Assembly (NCBI GenBank): GCA_963789175.1
Contig: CAWBJO010000007.1
Span: 310,001-374,000, forward strand
From: CAWBJO01 sp963789175
GTDB taxonomy: Bacteria > Pseudomonadota > Alphaproteobacteria > Rhizobiales > Aestuariivirgaceae
Direction: 5' to 3'
DNA length: 64,000 nucleotides
In this document: piece by piece, positions 43,424-52,394 of the stretch
Layout of the letters: each line of letters starts with the position of its first letter
Numbering within the stretch: position 1 is the stretch's first letter
The notes under the pieces: model-generated
What the model saw: the letters and a program-made list of their open reading frames with translations, nothing else
Told to the model about the DNA's origin: nothing
Database searches by the model: none
Position numbers and translations under genes: made by a program

Positions 43424-45847
43424 TTACGCCTTGAGGCGGGCATTCGCCGGATCCCAGGCCGGTTCGGGAATGATCTCCGCCTTGCGTCGCTCGCCGAGCA
43501 TCAGGATCTCGAAACCGTCGCCGGAACTCGCCGAGCCGGGATCGACATAGGCGAAGGCCAGCGACTTGCCGACGGCGTGGCCATAGGCGCCGGAGGTCGT
43601 CAGGCCGACGAGCCGGTCGCCGCGGTAGACCGGCTCGTTGCCCATCGCATCGGAATCGGTGGCGGCCATCGCCATGTAGACGAGCTTGATGCGCTCGCCG
43701 CGCTGCTTCAGCGACAGGCTCGCCTGCTTGCCGATGAAGTCGTCCTTGTCGAGCCTGATGAAGCGGTCCATGGACCCTTCGAACATGTCGATCTCGGTCG
43801 TCAGCTCGGATCCCCAGCCGCGATAGGCTTTTTCCATGCGAAGCGAGTTCATGGCATAGGTGCCGAACAGGCGGATGCCGTGGGGCTTGCCGGCCGCCAT
43901 CAGCGCATCGAACACGGCCGGCATCGACGCCATGGGAACATGCAGCTCCCAGCCGAGCTCGCCCACGTAATTCACGCGCAGCGCCCTCACTCCCTTGACG
44001 CCGGCGACCTCGATGACGCGGGCGGTGAGCCAGCGGAAGGCGGCGTTCGACAGGTCGGCACCGGTGCATGCGCCAAGGACGTCGCGCGAGCGCGGGCCGG
44101 CAAGGACGAGGCAGCCATAGTCGTCGGTCACGTCGGTGATCGTGACGTTCTCGCCGGGCTCGAGGCGCCAGCGCATCTGGTCGGCGTCGTGAAGCTGGGC
44201 GGCGGCGGCGGACAGGACGTAGAAGCGATCGGGCGCCAGCCGCGTGACGGTGATTTCGCTCTCGATGAAGCCGGCCGGAGTCAGCAGGTGGCCGAGGATG
44301 ATGCCGCCGTCGCGGGCCGGTACGGAATTGGCGCAGATGCGATCGAGAAACGTGAAGGCATCCGGTCCATCGACGTCGAACTTGGAGAAGGTCGAAAGAT
44401 CCATGAGGCCGACGCGCTCACGCACGGCGAGCGCCTCGCCGCGCACGGCTTCCCACCAGTTCGATCGGCGATAGGAATAGGCCTCGCCCTTGCGCGAGGC
44501 GTCGTACCAGCGGGCCCGTTCCCAGCCGAAGACCTGGGAGAACTGGGCGCCGGCCGCGGCGAGGCGGGAATGGAGGGCGGAGGTCCTGAGATTGCGTCCG
44601 ACGTCGTGCTGCTCGCCGGGCTTCATGCAGTAGTACATGTGGTGATAGTCGTTGACCGACACCGCGGCGGTGTAGTCGCGGGTCGCCCAGTCGCCGAAGC
44701 GGCGGGGATCGAATTCCCGCATGTTGATCTCGGCCTGGCCGTGCACCATCCACTGGGCGAGGTACTTACCGGCGCCGCCGCCCTGGCAGATGCCGATCGA
44801 GGCGCCGCAATGCATCCAGTAGTTCCGAGGGCCCGGCGCCGGTCCGGAGAGATAGGTGCCGTCCGGCGTGTGGGTAATGGCCCCGGAAATGACGCTCTTC
44901 ACGCCCGCCTTGCCGAAGAGCGGCAGGCGCTCGTTCGCCTTTTCGAGCCAGGGCGTTAGCCGGTCGAGCTCGGGCGCGATCAGCTCGCTCTCGAAATCCC
45001 AGGCGGGCGGCTTGCCGTCCCAGCAGAGATGGGCGGTCTCGGTCTCGTAGGGGCCGATGAGGATGCCGTTCGTCTCTTCGCGGAGATAGGCATGGGAGTA
45101 GGGGTCGCGGACCACCGGAAGCTCGGGCTTGAGGTCGATCAGCTCCTGCAGCGGCTCGGTGATGACGTAGTGGTGGAGCATGTTGGCGATCGGGACGTTG
45201 TGGCCGGTCCACGATCCGACCACGTCGCAATAGGAGCCGGCCGAGTTGACGACGTGCTCGCAGGCGATGTTCCCCTGGTCGGTGACGACCAGCCATTCGC
45301 CGGTCTTCTGGAGCTTGATGTCGGTCACCCGAGTGCGGCGGTAGACCTCGGCGCCGAGCCGGCGGGCACCGGCCGCCATGGCGTTGGTGATGTCGGCAGG
45401 CGCGACATGGCCGTCGGTCACGGTGAGAAAGCCCGCCTTGACGCCGAAAGTTTCGAGGTAGGGATGGTAGGTGCGGATCTCGTTGGGGCTCAGGATGTGG
45501 GCTTCGTAGCCGGCGAGCTTCGAGATCCCGTATACGTATTTGAACCAGTTCACCTCCTCGTCCGTCACGGCGAGGCGGATGCCGCCGCAGCCATGCCAGC
45601 TCACCGCCTGCCCGGTCAGGGCCTCGAGACGGGGATAGAGCTCGGTGCCGTAGACATGCACCTTCGTCATGTTGAGCGAGCCGTTGAAGTGCGGACACTG
45701 GCCGGCGGCATGCCAGGTCGAGCCCGAGGTCAATTCGCCCTTCTCGACGAGGACGATGTCGCTCCAGCCTTCGCGGGCGAGGTGGTAGAGGAGACCGGCC
45801 CCCATGACCCCGCCCCCGATGATCACCACCCGCGCATGGGTCTTCAT
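43424..45847 (-). CDS. GcvT-type FAD-dependent oxidoreductase (dimethylglycine/sarcosine dehydrogenase-like)
   Basis: An 807-residue flavoprotein. The N-terminal DAO domain has IIGGGVMGAG (9-18) and the SGSTWHAAGQ segment typical of dimethylglycine and sarcosine dehydrogenases. It is followed by an FAO_M linker, a GcvT aminomethyltransferase-like domain and a GcvT C-terminal barrel that would bind tetrahydrofolate. It should oxidise N-methyl groups of a glycine derivative and pass the one-carbon unit to folate, but the exact substrate is open. AAGGAG six bases upstream supports the ATG at 45847 over one at 45862. It is a lone gene, divergent from the next. Confidence 0.87.
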   Translation of the reverse strand: MKTHARVVIIGGGVMGAGLLYHLAREGWSDIVLVEKGELTSGSTWHAAGQCPHFNGSLNMTKVHVYGTELYPRLEALTGQAVSWHGCGGIRLAVTDEEVNWFKYVYGISKLAGYEAHILSPNEIRTYHPYLETFGVKAGFLTVTDGHVAPADITNAMAAGARRLGAEVYRRTRVTDIKLQKTGEWLVVTDQGNIACEHVVNSAGSYCDVVGSWTGHNVPIANMLHHYVITEPLQELIDLKPELPVVRDPYSHAYLREETNGILIGPYETETAHLCWDGKPPAWDFESELIAPELDRLTPWLEKANERLPLFGKAGVKSVISGAITHTPDGTYLSGPAPGPRNYWMHCGASIGICQGGGAGKYLAQWMVHGQAEINMREFDPRRFGDWATRDYTAAVSVNDYHHMYYCMKPGEQHDVGRNLRTSALHSRLAAAGAQFSQVFGWERARWYDASRKGEAYSYRRSNWWEAVRGEALAVRERVGLMDLSTFSKFDVDGPDAFTFLDRICANSVPARDGGIILGHLLTPAGFIESEITVTRLAPDRFYVLSAAAAQLHDADQMRWRLEPGENVTITDVTDDYGCLVLAGPRSRDVLGACTGADLSNAAFRWLTARVIEVAGVKGVRALRVNYVGELGWELHVPMASMPAVFDALMAAGKPHGIRLFGTYAMNSLRMEKAYRGWGSELTTEIDMFEGSMDRFIRLDKDDFIGKQASLSLKQRGERIKLVYMAMAATDSDAMGNEPVYRGDRLVGLTTSGAYGHAVGKSLAFAYVDPGSASSGDGFEILMLGERRKAEIIPEPAWDPANARLKA

Positions 45848-46138
45848 CACGCTCTCCTTCACTGCCCCTGGCTTGGCGAATAGAACCGGTTCGGAGCGGT
45901 CCGGTCAAAGGGTTCGCCGTCGTCCCGATGCTTATGCTCGCATTATTCAATCATAGGTGAGAGGAATTACCCACTTCGCCAAGGGTCAGGTTTTACCTGG
46001 GGTTTTTGAATTCGAAAACTGGTGAAAAAATTTCCCACGTTGTCGAAAAATGGGCGTTGTCCTCTTTACTCGCACCGACGCGCCTGATTGATTGCGAGTG
46101 TAGCGCACCGGTAGGCAATGATTCGGGGGAGACTGAAC

Positions 46139-46354
46139 ATGCCTAAGCTACACGAAGTCGGTGTGCGCGAACCTTATACAGACGAACGTGTGAGGATCGG
46201 GCTTGCAGCGGCTTCGGTTTTGAAGGGAGTACGCTCCATGGGTAACCCCCTCGTGAGCTATTATTTTGAGATGGCCTGGACGGCTTACTACCAATCCATG
46301 GACGAAAAGACCCAAATCCAAATCGCTCAGGGTCTGGAAGACGCCGGCCGGTAG
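46139..46354 (+). CDS. Small hypothetical protein (71 aa)
   Basis: A short open frame with a good ribosome binding site (GGGGGAG, seven bases before the ATG at 46139). Residues are soluble-looking with a helix containing YYFEMAWTAYYQSM. The composition is less GC-driven than neighbouring genes and the 290 bases upstream are AT-rich, which fits a real promoter. No family is recognised. It ends 87 bases before the molybdopterin oxidoreductase gene on the same strand. Confidence 0.6.
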   Translation: MPKLHEVGVREPYTDERVRIGLAAASVLKGVRSMGNPLVSYYFEMAWTAYYQSMDEKTQIQIAQGLEDAGR

Positions 46355-46441
46355 TTTCTTCACGAAAAGCGTGCCCTGGACTTTCCTCTTCTGCGCCCGG
46401 TCACCGATCGGGTACAAAAGGGGGGAAGCCCAGGGCGCGAC

Positions 46442-48532
46442 ATGAACATCCGCGAAACCACCAATTTCGGCTACTCGGTCTGCCCGCACGACTGCCCGTC
46501 GGCCTGCGCGCTCGAGGTCGACGTTCTCGACCGGCAGCTGATCGGCCGGGTTCGCGGAGCGAAATCAAACAGCTACACGGCCGGCGTGATCTGCGAGAAG
46601 GTGGCGCGCTATGCCGAGCGCATCCATCATCCCGACCGGCTTCTCCATCCCGTGAAGCGCAAGGGCCCGAAGGGCGCGGGCGAATGGCAGCGTATCGCGT
46701 GGACTGATGCGCTGGACGAGATTGGCGAGGCCTTCAATCGCGCCGAGCGGGCGTTCGGGTCGGAAGCCGTGTGGCCATACTACTACGCCGGCACGATGGG
46801 CCTGGTGATGCGGGACGGGATCAACCGGCTGCGCCACGCCAAGAAATATTCCGGCATGTACGACACCTTCTGCGTGGCGCTGGCCTGGCCGGGATACATC
46901 GCCGGCACAGGCAAACTCGCCGGCGTCGATCCGCGCGAGATGGCCAAGTCGGACTGCGTGGTGATCTGGGGCACCAACCCCGTCCATACGCAGGTCAACG
47001 TGATGCATCATGCGCTCAAGGCACGCAAAGAGCGCGGCGCATCGATCGTGGTCGTCGACGTCTACGAAACGGCGACGATGAAGCAGGCCGACATGGGCCT
47101 CATCATCCGGCCCGGCTCGGATGGGGCGCTCGCCTGCGCCGTGATGCACGTGCTGTTCCGCGACCACCTCGCCGACTGGGCCTATCTCGAGCGCTACACG
47201 GACGTGCCGAAGGAGCTCGAAGTCCATCTCCGCGACCGGACGCCCGCCTGGGCCGAGGCGATCACCGGGTGCCCGGCCGCCGATATCGAAGCCTTCGCCC
47301 GACTCATCGGCACGACCAAGCGGGTCTATTTCCGCATCGGCTACGGCTTCACGCGGCATCGCAACGGCACGGTCAACATGCACGCGGTGACGTCCATCCC
47401 CGCCGTCCTCGGCGCGTGGCAGCACGAAGGCGGCGGCGCCCTTCATTCCAACAGCGGCATCTACGGCTGGAACAAGCGGATGATCGAAGGCACGGACCGG
47501 CGCGACCCGTCGATCCGCTTCCTCGACATGTCGCGGATCGGTGCGGTGCTCAACGGCGATCCGAAGGACCTGGCGGGTGGACCGCCCGTCATGGCGATGC
47601 TCGTCCAGAACACCAATCCGGCGTCAGTCGCGCCGGACCAGAACCAGGTGAAGCGCGGATTGGCGCGCGAGGACCTGTTCGTGTGCGTGCACGAGCACTT
47701 CATGACCGAAACGGCCGAGCTCGCCGACATCGTGCTTCCCGCCACCATGTTCCTCGAGCACGACGACGTCTACCAGGGCGGCGGCCACCAGCACATCATG
47801 TTCGGGGGCAAGCTCGTCGAGCCCCCGGGCGAGTGCCGTTCGAACCACGACGTCATATGCGAGCTCGCCCGCCGGGTCGGCGCCGAGCATCCCGGCTTTC
47901 ACATGTCGCCCCGGGACCTCATCGACTGGACGCTTGTGAATAGCGGCCGGGCCGGGCTCGACCGGCTGCAATCGGAGAACTGGATCGACGTGCAGCCGGA
48001 TTTCGCGAATTCCCATTTCCTCGGCGGCTTCGCGCATCCGGACGGGAAGTTCCGCTTCAAGCCCGACTGGCGTGCCGCACGATTCCGCGCCGATGTGCCG
48101 TCCATCGGGCCGGTCGATGAAATGCCGGCGCTGCCGGATCACTGGGCCGTGACGGAAGCGGCGGACGAGCGGCATCCGTTCAAACTCGCGACGAGCCCGG
48201 CGCGCACCTTCCTCAACTCCACCTTCAACGAAACCCCCGGATCGCTCAAGCGCGAGGGGCGCCCGACGCTTTTTGTTCACCCCGCCGATCTCGAAAAGCT
48301 GGGAATCGCGGATGGGGGCAAGATCAGGATCGGCAACGAGCGGGGCACCGTGACGCTGCACGCCAAGGGGTTCGCCGAGCTCCGGCGCGGCGTCGTCATC
48401 GCCGAATCGATCTGGCCAAACGACGCGTTCGAGGACGGATGCGGGATCAACAGCCTGACCGGCGCCGACCAGCCGGCGCCGTGCGGCGGCGGGGCCTTCC
48501 ACGATTCGCATGTGTGGATCAGGCCAGCGTAA
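46442..48532 (+). CDS. Molybdopterin-dependent oxidoreductase (DMSO reductase family)
   Basis: A 696-residue cytoplasmic protein; no Tat signal is visible. Four cysteines near the N-terminus (Cys14, Cys18, Cys22, Cys51) match the 4Fe-4S site of the family. The molybdopterin domain (NPVHTQVN, TETAELADIVLPAT) and the C-terminal dinucleotide-binding domain (LVHP/FVHP and EDGCGINSLTG) follow. No electron-transfer or membrane-anchor subunit is encoded beside it, so it may act as a single soluble subunit. Substrate unknown. Confidence 0.87.
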   Translation: MNIRETTNFGYSVCPHDCPSACALEVDVLDRQLIGRVRGAKSNSYTAGVICEKVARYAERIHHPDRLLHPVKRKGPKGAGEWQRIAWTDALDEIGEAFNRAERAFGSEAVWPYYYAGTMGLVMRDGINRLRHAKKYSGMYDTFCVALAWPGYIAGTGKLAGVDPREMAKSDCVVIWGTNPVHTQVNVMHHALKARKERGASIVVVDVYETATMKQADMGLIIRPGSDGALACAVMHVLFRDHLADWAYLERYTDVPKELEVHLRDRTPAWAEAITGCPAADIEAFARLIGTTKRVYFRIGYGFTRHRNGTVNMHAVTSIPAVLGAWQHEGGGALHSNSGIYGWNKRMIEGTDRRDPSIRFLDMSRIGAVLNGDPKDLAGGPPVMAMLVQNTNPASVAPDQNQVKRGLAREDLFVCVHEHFMTETAELADIVLPATMFLEHDDVYQGGGHQHIMFGGKLVEPPGECRSNHDVICELARRVGAEHPGFHMSPRDLIDWTLVNSGRAGLDRLQSENWIDVQPDFANSHFLGGFAHPDGKFRFKPDWRAARFRADVPSIGPVDEMPALPDHWAVTEAADERHPFKLATSPARTFLNSTFNETPGSLKREGRPTLFVHPADLEKLGIADGGKIRIGNERGTVTLHAKGFAELRRGVVIAESIWPNDAFEDGCGINSLTGADQPAPCGGGAFHDSHVWIRPA

Positions 48533-48636
48533 ATCGCGCGGTGTGATTCGCTGAACGGCGGTTGAACGGCCGGGTTCGCCGGAATTCACCGGGGCATTGC
48601 TAAGACGCCGAGCAGCCTTCGATTCGGATCCCGCCA

Positions 48637-48735
48637 ATGCCCATGCCCCGCTCCAAGATCGTCCTCATCTCGCTCGCCGCCGGGCTTGCCGGTGCCATCG
48701 TCGTGCCGACCCTCATCATGGCATCGATGCTCTAG
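48637..48735 (+). CDS. Possible 32-residue single-helix membrane protein
   Basis: A short frame, MPMPRSK followed by one hydrophobic helix (IVLISLAAGLAGAIVVPTL) and a stop. It has the shape of a small membrane protein: basic N-terminus, one helix, no tail. A weak ribosome binding site at best. Its end overlaps the convergent purN stop by three bases. It could be chance. Confidence 0.35.
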   Translation: MPMPRSKIVLISLAAGLAGAIVVPTLIMASML

Positions 48736-49376
48736 GACGCGTCGCTTCCGTCGATCGGAGGGACGAACAGCGGCGCGCCGGCCGAATAGTCGAGTCCGTG
48801 ATGACGGTCGGCCACGACCCTCGCAAGGGCTGCCGGATAGAGGCGATGCTCGGCCTTCAACACCCGGTCGGCGAGAGATGCAGGCGTGTCGCCGGGAAGA
48901 ACCGGCACCGCGGCCTGGGCGATGATCGGGCCAGCGTCGACATCGACGCCGAGAAAATGGACCGTGCAGCCATGGATCCGCACCCCGTCTCCGAGGGCGC
49001 GGAGGTGGGTGTCCAGACCGCGATAGGCGGGGAGCAGAGAAGGATGGATGTTCAGGATGCGCCCCTTCCAGCGGAACACGAAAGCCTCCGAGAGTACGCG
49101 CATGAAGCCGGCGCAGGCGACATAGGCGACGTCGTGACCGGCCAGCCGGCGGTCGACCTCGGCTTCAAAAGCGTCGCGCGTGGCATAGGATTTGTGGTCG
49201 ACCACGGCGGTGGCGATCCCGAACTCGCGGGCGACGGCGAGACCGCGGGCTTCCGGGCGGTTCGACAGGACGAGGACGATTTCCGCCGGATAGGCAGGGT
49301 CACGGGCGGCACGGGCGAGCGCCTCCATGTTGGAGCCGCGGCCCGAAATCAGGATGCCGACGCGGGCGCGTTCCAC
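48732..49376 (-). CDS. purN: Phosphoribosylglycinamide formyltransferase
   Basis: Adds the formyl group from 10-formyl-tetrahydrofolate to GAR in purine synthesis. Motifs are ILISGRGSNM at the N-terminus, the catalytic NIHPSLLPAYRG and VDVDAGPII. There are 214 residues from a GTG at 49376 that lacks a clear ribosome binding site. In related genomes purM lies just upstream on the same strand; here it is missing. Confidence 0.95.
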   Translation of the reverse strand: MERARVGILISGRGSNMEALARAARDPAYPAEIVLVLSNRPEARGLAVAREFGIATAVVDHKSYATRDAFEAEVDRRLAGHDVAYVACAGFMRVLSEAFVFRWKGRILNIHPSLLPAYRGLDTHLRALGDGVRIHGCTVHFLGVDVDAGPIIAQAAVPVLPGDTPASLADRVLKAEHRLYPAALARVVADRHHGLDYSAGAPLFVPPIDGSDAS

Positions 49377-49618
49377 GCCGCGGCCTAACGGACCGGGCCG
49401 GCCGGCACATCGGCACCGGCCGCCCCCAATTCGAGGCGCAAGGCCCGATCTTGTCCTGTGTTCTGCATGTCGCTAGGTTCCTGCGGTGTTTTTGATTGCT
49501 TCGCGCCCATGCGCAAGCGAAAAGCGGCTTCGGCGGCGGCTTGTCGGCGGATAAGGCGGCGGCTACGGGCAGGCGGAATGCCCCATCCCATATGGACGTT
49601 TCGGGAGTGCGAGCGGCG
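49377..49618 (-). other. Gap where purM is expected; contains a possible 27-codon remnant
   Basis: Between purN and the DUF2066 gene only 242 bases remain, with no purM. A 27-codon minus-strand frame (49385-49468) reads MQNTGQDRALRLELG and then AAGADVPAGPVR. The segment AGADVPAG is five of eight identical to AGVDIDAG, the well-conserved N-terminal motif of PurM. This could be a decayed purM start or coincidence in GC-rich DNA. Confidence 0.3.
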
Positions 49619-50708
49619 ATGAAGTCAAAGAGGCTCCTTTCAAGGCTGATCCTGGCCCTGGCACTGCTGGCCGGCGTGGCGGCCGGCGACGTGCATCGCC
49701 CAGGAAAACAGCCTCTACACGGTCTCCAACATAGAGGTCGACGTCACCGGCAAGGATGCGAGCGCAGCAAAGATCAAGGCCATCTCGGAGGCGCAGGTCA
49801 AAGCCTTCCGCGTGCTCGCCGACCGGCTCGGGGGCCCGGAAGCGGTGGCGGCGACGCGGGAGCTCTCGGCGGGCGAGATCGGGCGGATGATGGCGAGCCT
49901 GTCGATCCAAAGCGAGAAGACCGGCCCCGGCCGCTACATCGGCAAGCTGTCGGTCTCGTTCCTGCCCGACAAGATCCAGATCCTGTTCACCAGTCTCAAT
50001 ATCGGCATCATCGAGAGCCGCGCCCCGCGCATCGTCATCCTGCCCGTGTGGAACGGACCGGGCGGCCCCTCGGCGTGGGAGGACAATCCGTGGCGCACGG
50101 CGTGGCTCAACCTCAACACCGAGAACGACCTCGTGCCGATCATCGTGCCGCTCGGCGACCTGGACGACAGCCAGTCGATCACCGCCGAGGAAGCCCTGGC
50201 CGGCGACTCGGTGAAGCTCGAGTCGCTCAAGATCCGCTACGAATCGGAGGCGGTGCTGGTGGCGGTGGGCGAACCGGCCGGCGAAAACGCGGTGCGCGCG
50301 GTGATGAGCGGCTCGACACCGCTCGGAAACTTCACCTTCGACAAGGTCTACGAGGCGAAGGATGGCGGCGTCGAGAAGGCAGCCGGCGTCGCGGCCCAAC
50401 GCTTCGTCGCCGTCATCAACGAGAAATGGAAGCAGATGAGCGGCGGCGGCGTCGTCGAACAGCAGTTCCAGCCGCAGAGCCTCGTGGTGAACGTGCCGTT
50501 CTCGAACCTCGCGCAATGGAACGGAATCCGCGCCTCGCTGCTCTCGGTGCAGGGCGTAAGCGGCGTCGACGTGACGACGATCGGCGATGGGGGCGCCCAG
50601 ATCAAGCTCGCTTACGTAGCCTCGTTCGAGGAGCTCGAACAGTCGCTGGCCGTCGTCGGAATGAAACTGGTGCAGATGGGGGGAGCGTGGGTCCTGCAGC
50701 CGCTCTAG
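49619..50708 (+). pseudogene. DUF2066 family exported protein, broken by an apparent one-base insertion
   Basis: The ATG at 49619 opens a signal peptide (MKSKRLLSRLILALALLAGV). At about 49681-49690 the frame shifts; the mature protein continues in the neighbouring frame as QENSLYTVSNIEVDVTG and on through a DUF2066 domain to 50708. Removing one base gives a natural signal-peptide end (AAATCIAQENS) and about 362 residues. DUF2066 proteins are periplasmic and of unknown function, and in Hyphomicrobiales they are found upstream of the CDP-alcohol phosphatidyltransferase gene, as here. Confidence 0.8.
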
Positions 50709-50737
50709 GCTCCAGGAACCGATTTTCCGAAGATCAG

Positions 50738-51289
50738 ATGAACCTCGCCAACGTCATCACTCTCGCCCGAATCCTGGCGGTCCCGCTCACCATCTGGCTC
50801 ATCATCGCCGGGGACTACAGGGTGGCGTTCTGGGTGTTCGTCGCCGCGGGAGTGAGCGACGGCATCGACGGCTTCATCGCCAAGCGCTTCAACCAGAGGA
50901 CCGAGCTTGGCGCCTATCTCGACCCGGCCGCCGACAAGCTGCTTCTGGTCAGCATATACATCACCCTGGCCCTCCTGAAGCTCATCCCGCCGTGGCTCGC
51001 CATTCTGGTGACCAGCCGCGACATTCTCATCGTGGGCGGGGTGGTCATCGCGACCATGCTCGACCACCCGCTGCCGATGAAACCGCTGATGGTCAGCAAG
51101 GTGAACACGACGGCGCAGATCGTGCTGGCCGGCGGCATCCTGTGCGCGCTGGGCTACGGCTTCGCCGACAGCGAGGCGTGGCTCGCCGGCTACGTGATCG
51201 TCGCTGCGCTGACCATCGCCTCGGGCACGCAGTACATGCTGGGGTGGGCGCGGTGGATGGCGTCGTCAGAGACGGGGCGGAACCAATGA
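50738..51289 (+). CDS. CDP-alcohol phosphatidyltransferase family protein
   Basis: Membrane enzyme that joins a CDP-activated alcohol or diacylglycerol to an acceptor alcohol in phospholipid synthesis. The catalytic motif is complete: Asp41, Asp44-Gly45, Ala48, Gly58, Asp62, Asp66. At 183 residues with about five helices it resembles PgsA (phosphatidylglycerophosphate synthase) or a cardiolipin synthase of the same fold. The specific product cannot be fixed without comparison with other copies in the genome. Confidence 0.85.
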   Translation: MNLANVITLARILAVPLTIWLIIAGDYRVAFWVFVAAGVSDGIDGFIAKRFNQRTELGAYLDPAADKLLLVSIYITLALLKLIPPWLAILVTSRDILIVGGVVIATMLDHPLPMKPLMVSKVNTTAQIVLAGGILCALGYGFADSEAWLAGYVIVAALTIASGTQYMLGWARWMASSETGRNQ

Positions 51290-51302
51290 ACGGCCATTAC
51301 CC

Positions 51303-52394
51303 ATGACCCTGCAGCGCCAGATCGCCTTCTGGGTCAGCGGCCTCGTCATCCTGATCCTCGCCCTGTGGCTGCTGCAGGGCATTCTCCTTCCTTTCGTCGC
51401 CGGGCTGGTGCTCGCCTATTTCATCGATCCGGTTGCCGATGCGCTCGAACGGCTTGGCCTGCCGCGCGTCATCGCGACGCTCCTGATCCTCGGCATCAGC
51501 GTCCTCCTGCTCGTCGTCGCCATCGTCGTGCTGGTGCCGCTACTGGGCGATCAGATCAGCCGTTTCGCCGCCAACCTGCCGACCTTCCTCACCACCCTCA
51601 ACACCCGCTTCAACGAGGTGGCGCCCGACTGGGTCAAGGACCTGCTCGCCCGCTCGGGCACCGACGTGCAGTCCAACATGACGCAGTTCGCGGGCCGCGC
51701 CGCGCTGTGGATTGCCGGGGTCCTGTCGTCCATCCTCACCGGCGGCCTAGCGCTCATCAATCTCATGGCGCTCCTCGTCATCACGCCCGTCGTGGCCTTC
51801 TACCTCCTCAACGACTGGGACCGCATGATCGCCAAGGTGGACAGCTGGCTGCCGCGCCCGCATGCGGAGACGCTGCGCGGACTGGCGCGCGAGATCGACG
51901 CCGCGATGGCGGGGTTCATCCGGGGCCAGAGCACGGTGTGCGTTTTCCTCGGGGTGTTCTATGCGGTGGGACTGAGCCTCGCCGGACTGAACTTCGGGCT
52001 GCTGATCGGAATCGGGGCGGGCATCCTGAGCTTCATCCCCTATGTCGGCTCGATCACCGGCGCGCTGCTCTCGATCGGCATGGCGCTGGTGCAGTTCTGG
52101 CCGGACTGGCTTTCCATAGCCATGGTGGCAGCCATCTTCGTCGCGGGCCAATTCATCGAGGGCAACTTCCTGTCGCCGAAGCTGGTCGGCGGGCGGGTCG
52201 GTCTTCACCCCGTGTGGCTGATGTTCGCGCTCTTCGCCTTCGGCTACCTGTTCGGGTTCGTCGGCCTGTTGCTCGCCGTACCGCTCGCCGCGGCAGTGGG
52301 CGTGCTGTCGCGCTTCGCGCTCAGAAAGTACCTGGCGAGCCCGCTCTATCTCGGTGGCCCGGCCGTCAAAGCCGATACGATCATCAAGAAATGA
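51303..52394 (+). CDS. AI-2E family (PerM-like) permease
   Basis: Integral membrane protein of 363 residues with about eight helices. The family's conserved C-terminal stretch is present (VGSITGALLSIGMAL, then LSPKLVGGRVGLHPVW). Members have been linked to autoinducer-2 export or to cation exchange, so the transported compound is open. Its stop overlaps the hdaA start (ATGA). Confidence 0.85.
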   Translation: MTLQRQIAFWVSGLVILILALWLLQGILLPFVAGLVLAYFIDPVADALERLGLPRVIATLLILGISVLLLVVAIVVLVPLLGDQISRFAANLPTFLTTLNTRFNEVAPDWVKDLLARSGTDVQSNMTQFAGRAALWIAGVLSSILTGGLALINLMALLVITPVVAFYLLNDWDRMIAKVDSWLPRPHAETLRGLAREIDAAMAGFIRGQSTVCVFLGVFYAVGLSLAGLNFGLLIGIGAGILSFIPYVGSITGALLSIGMALVQFWPDWLSIAMVAAIFVAGQFIEGNFLSPKLVGGRVGLHPVWLMFALFAFGYLFGFVGLLLAVPLAAAVGVLSRFALRKYLASPLYLGGPAVKADTIIKK

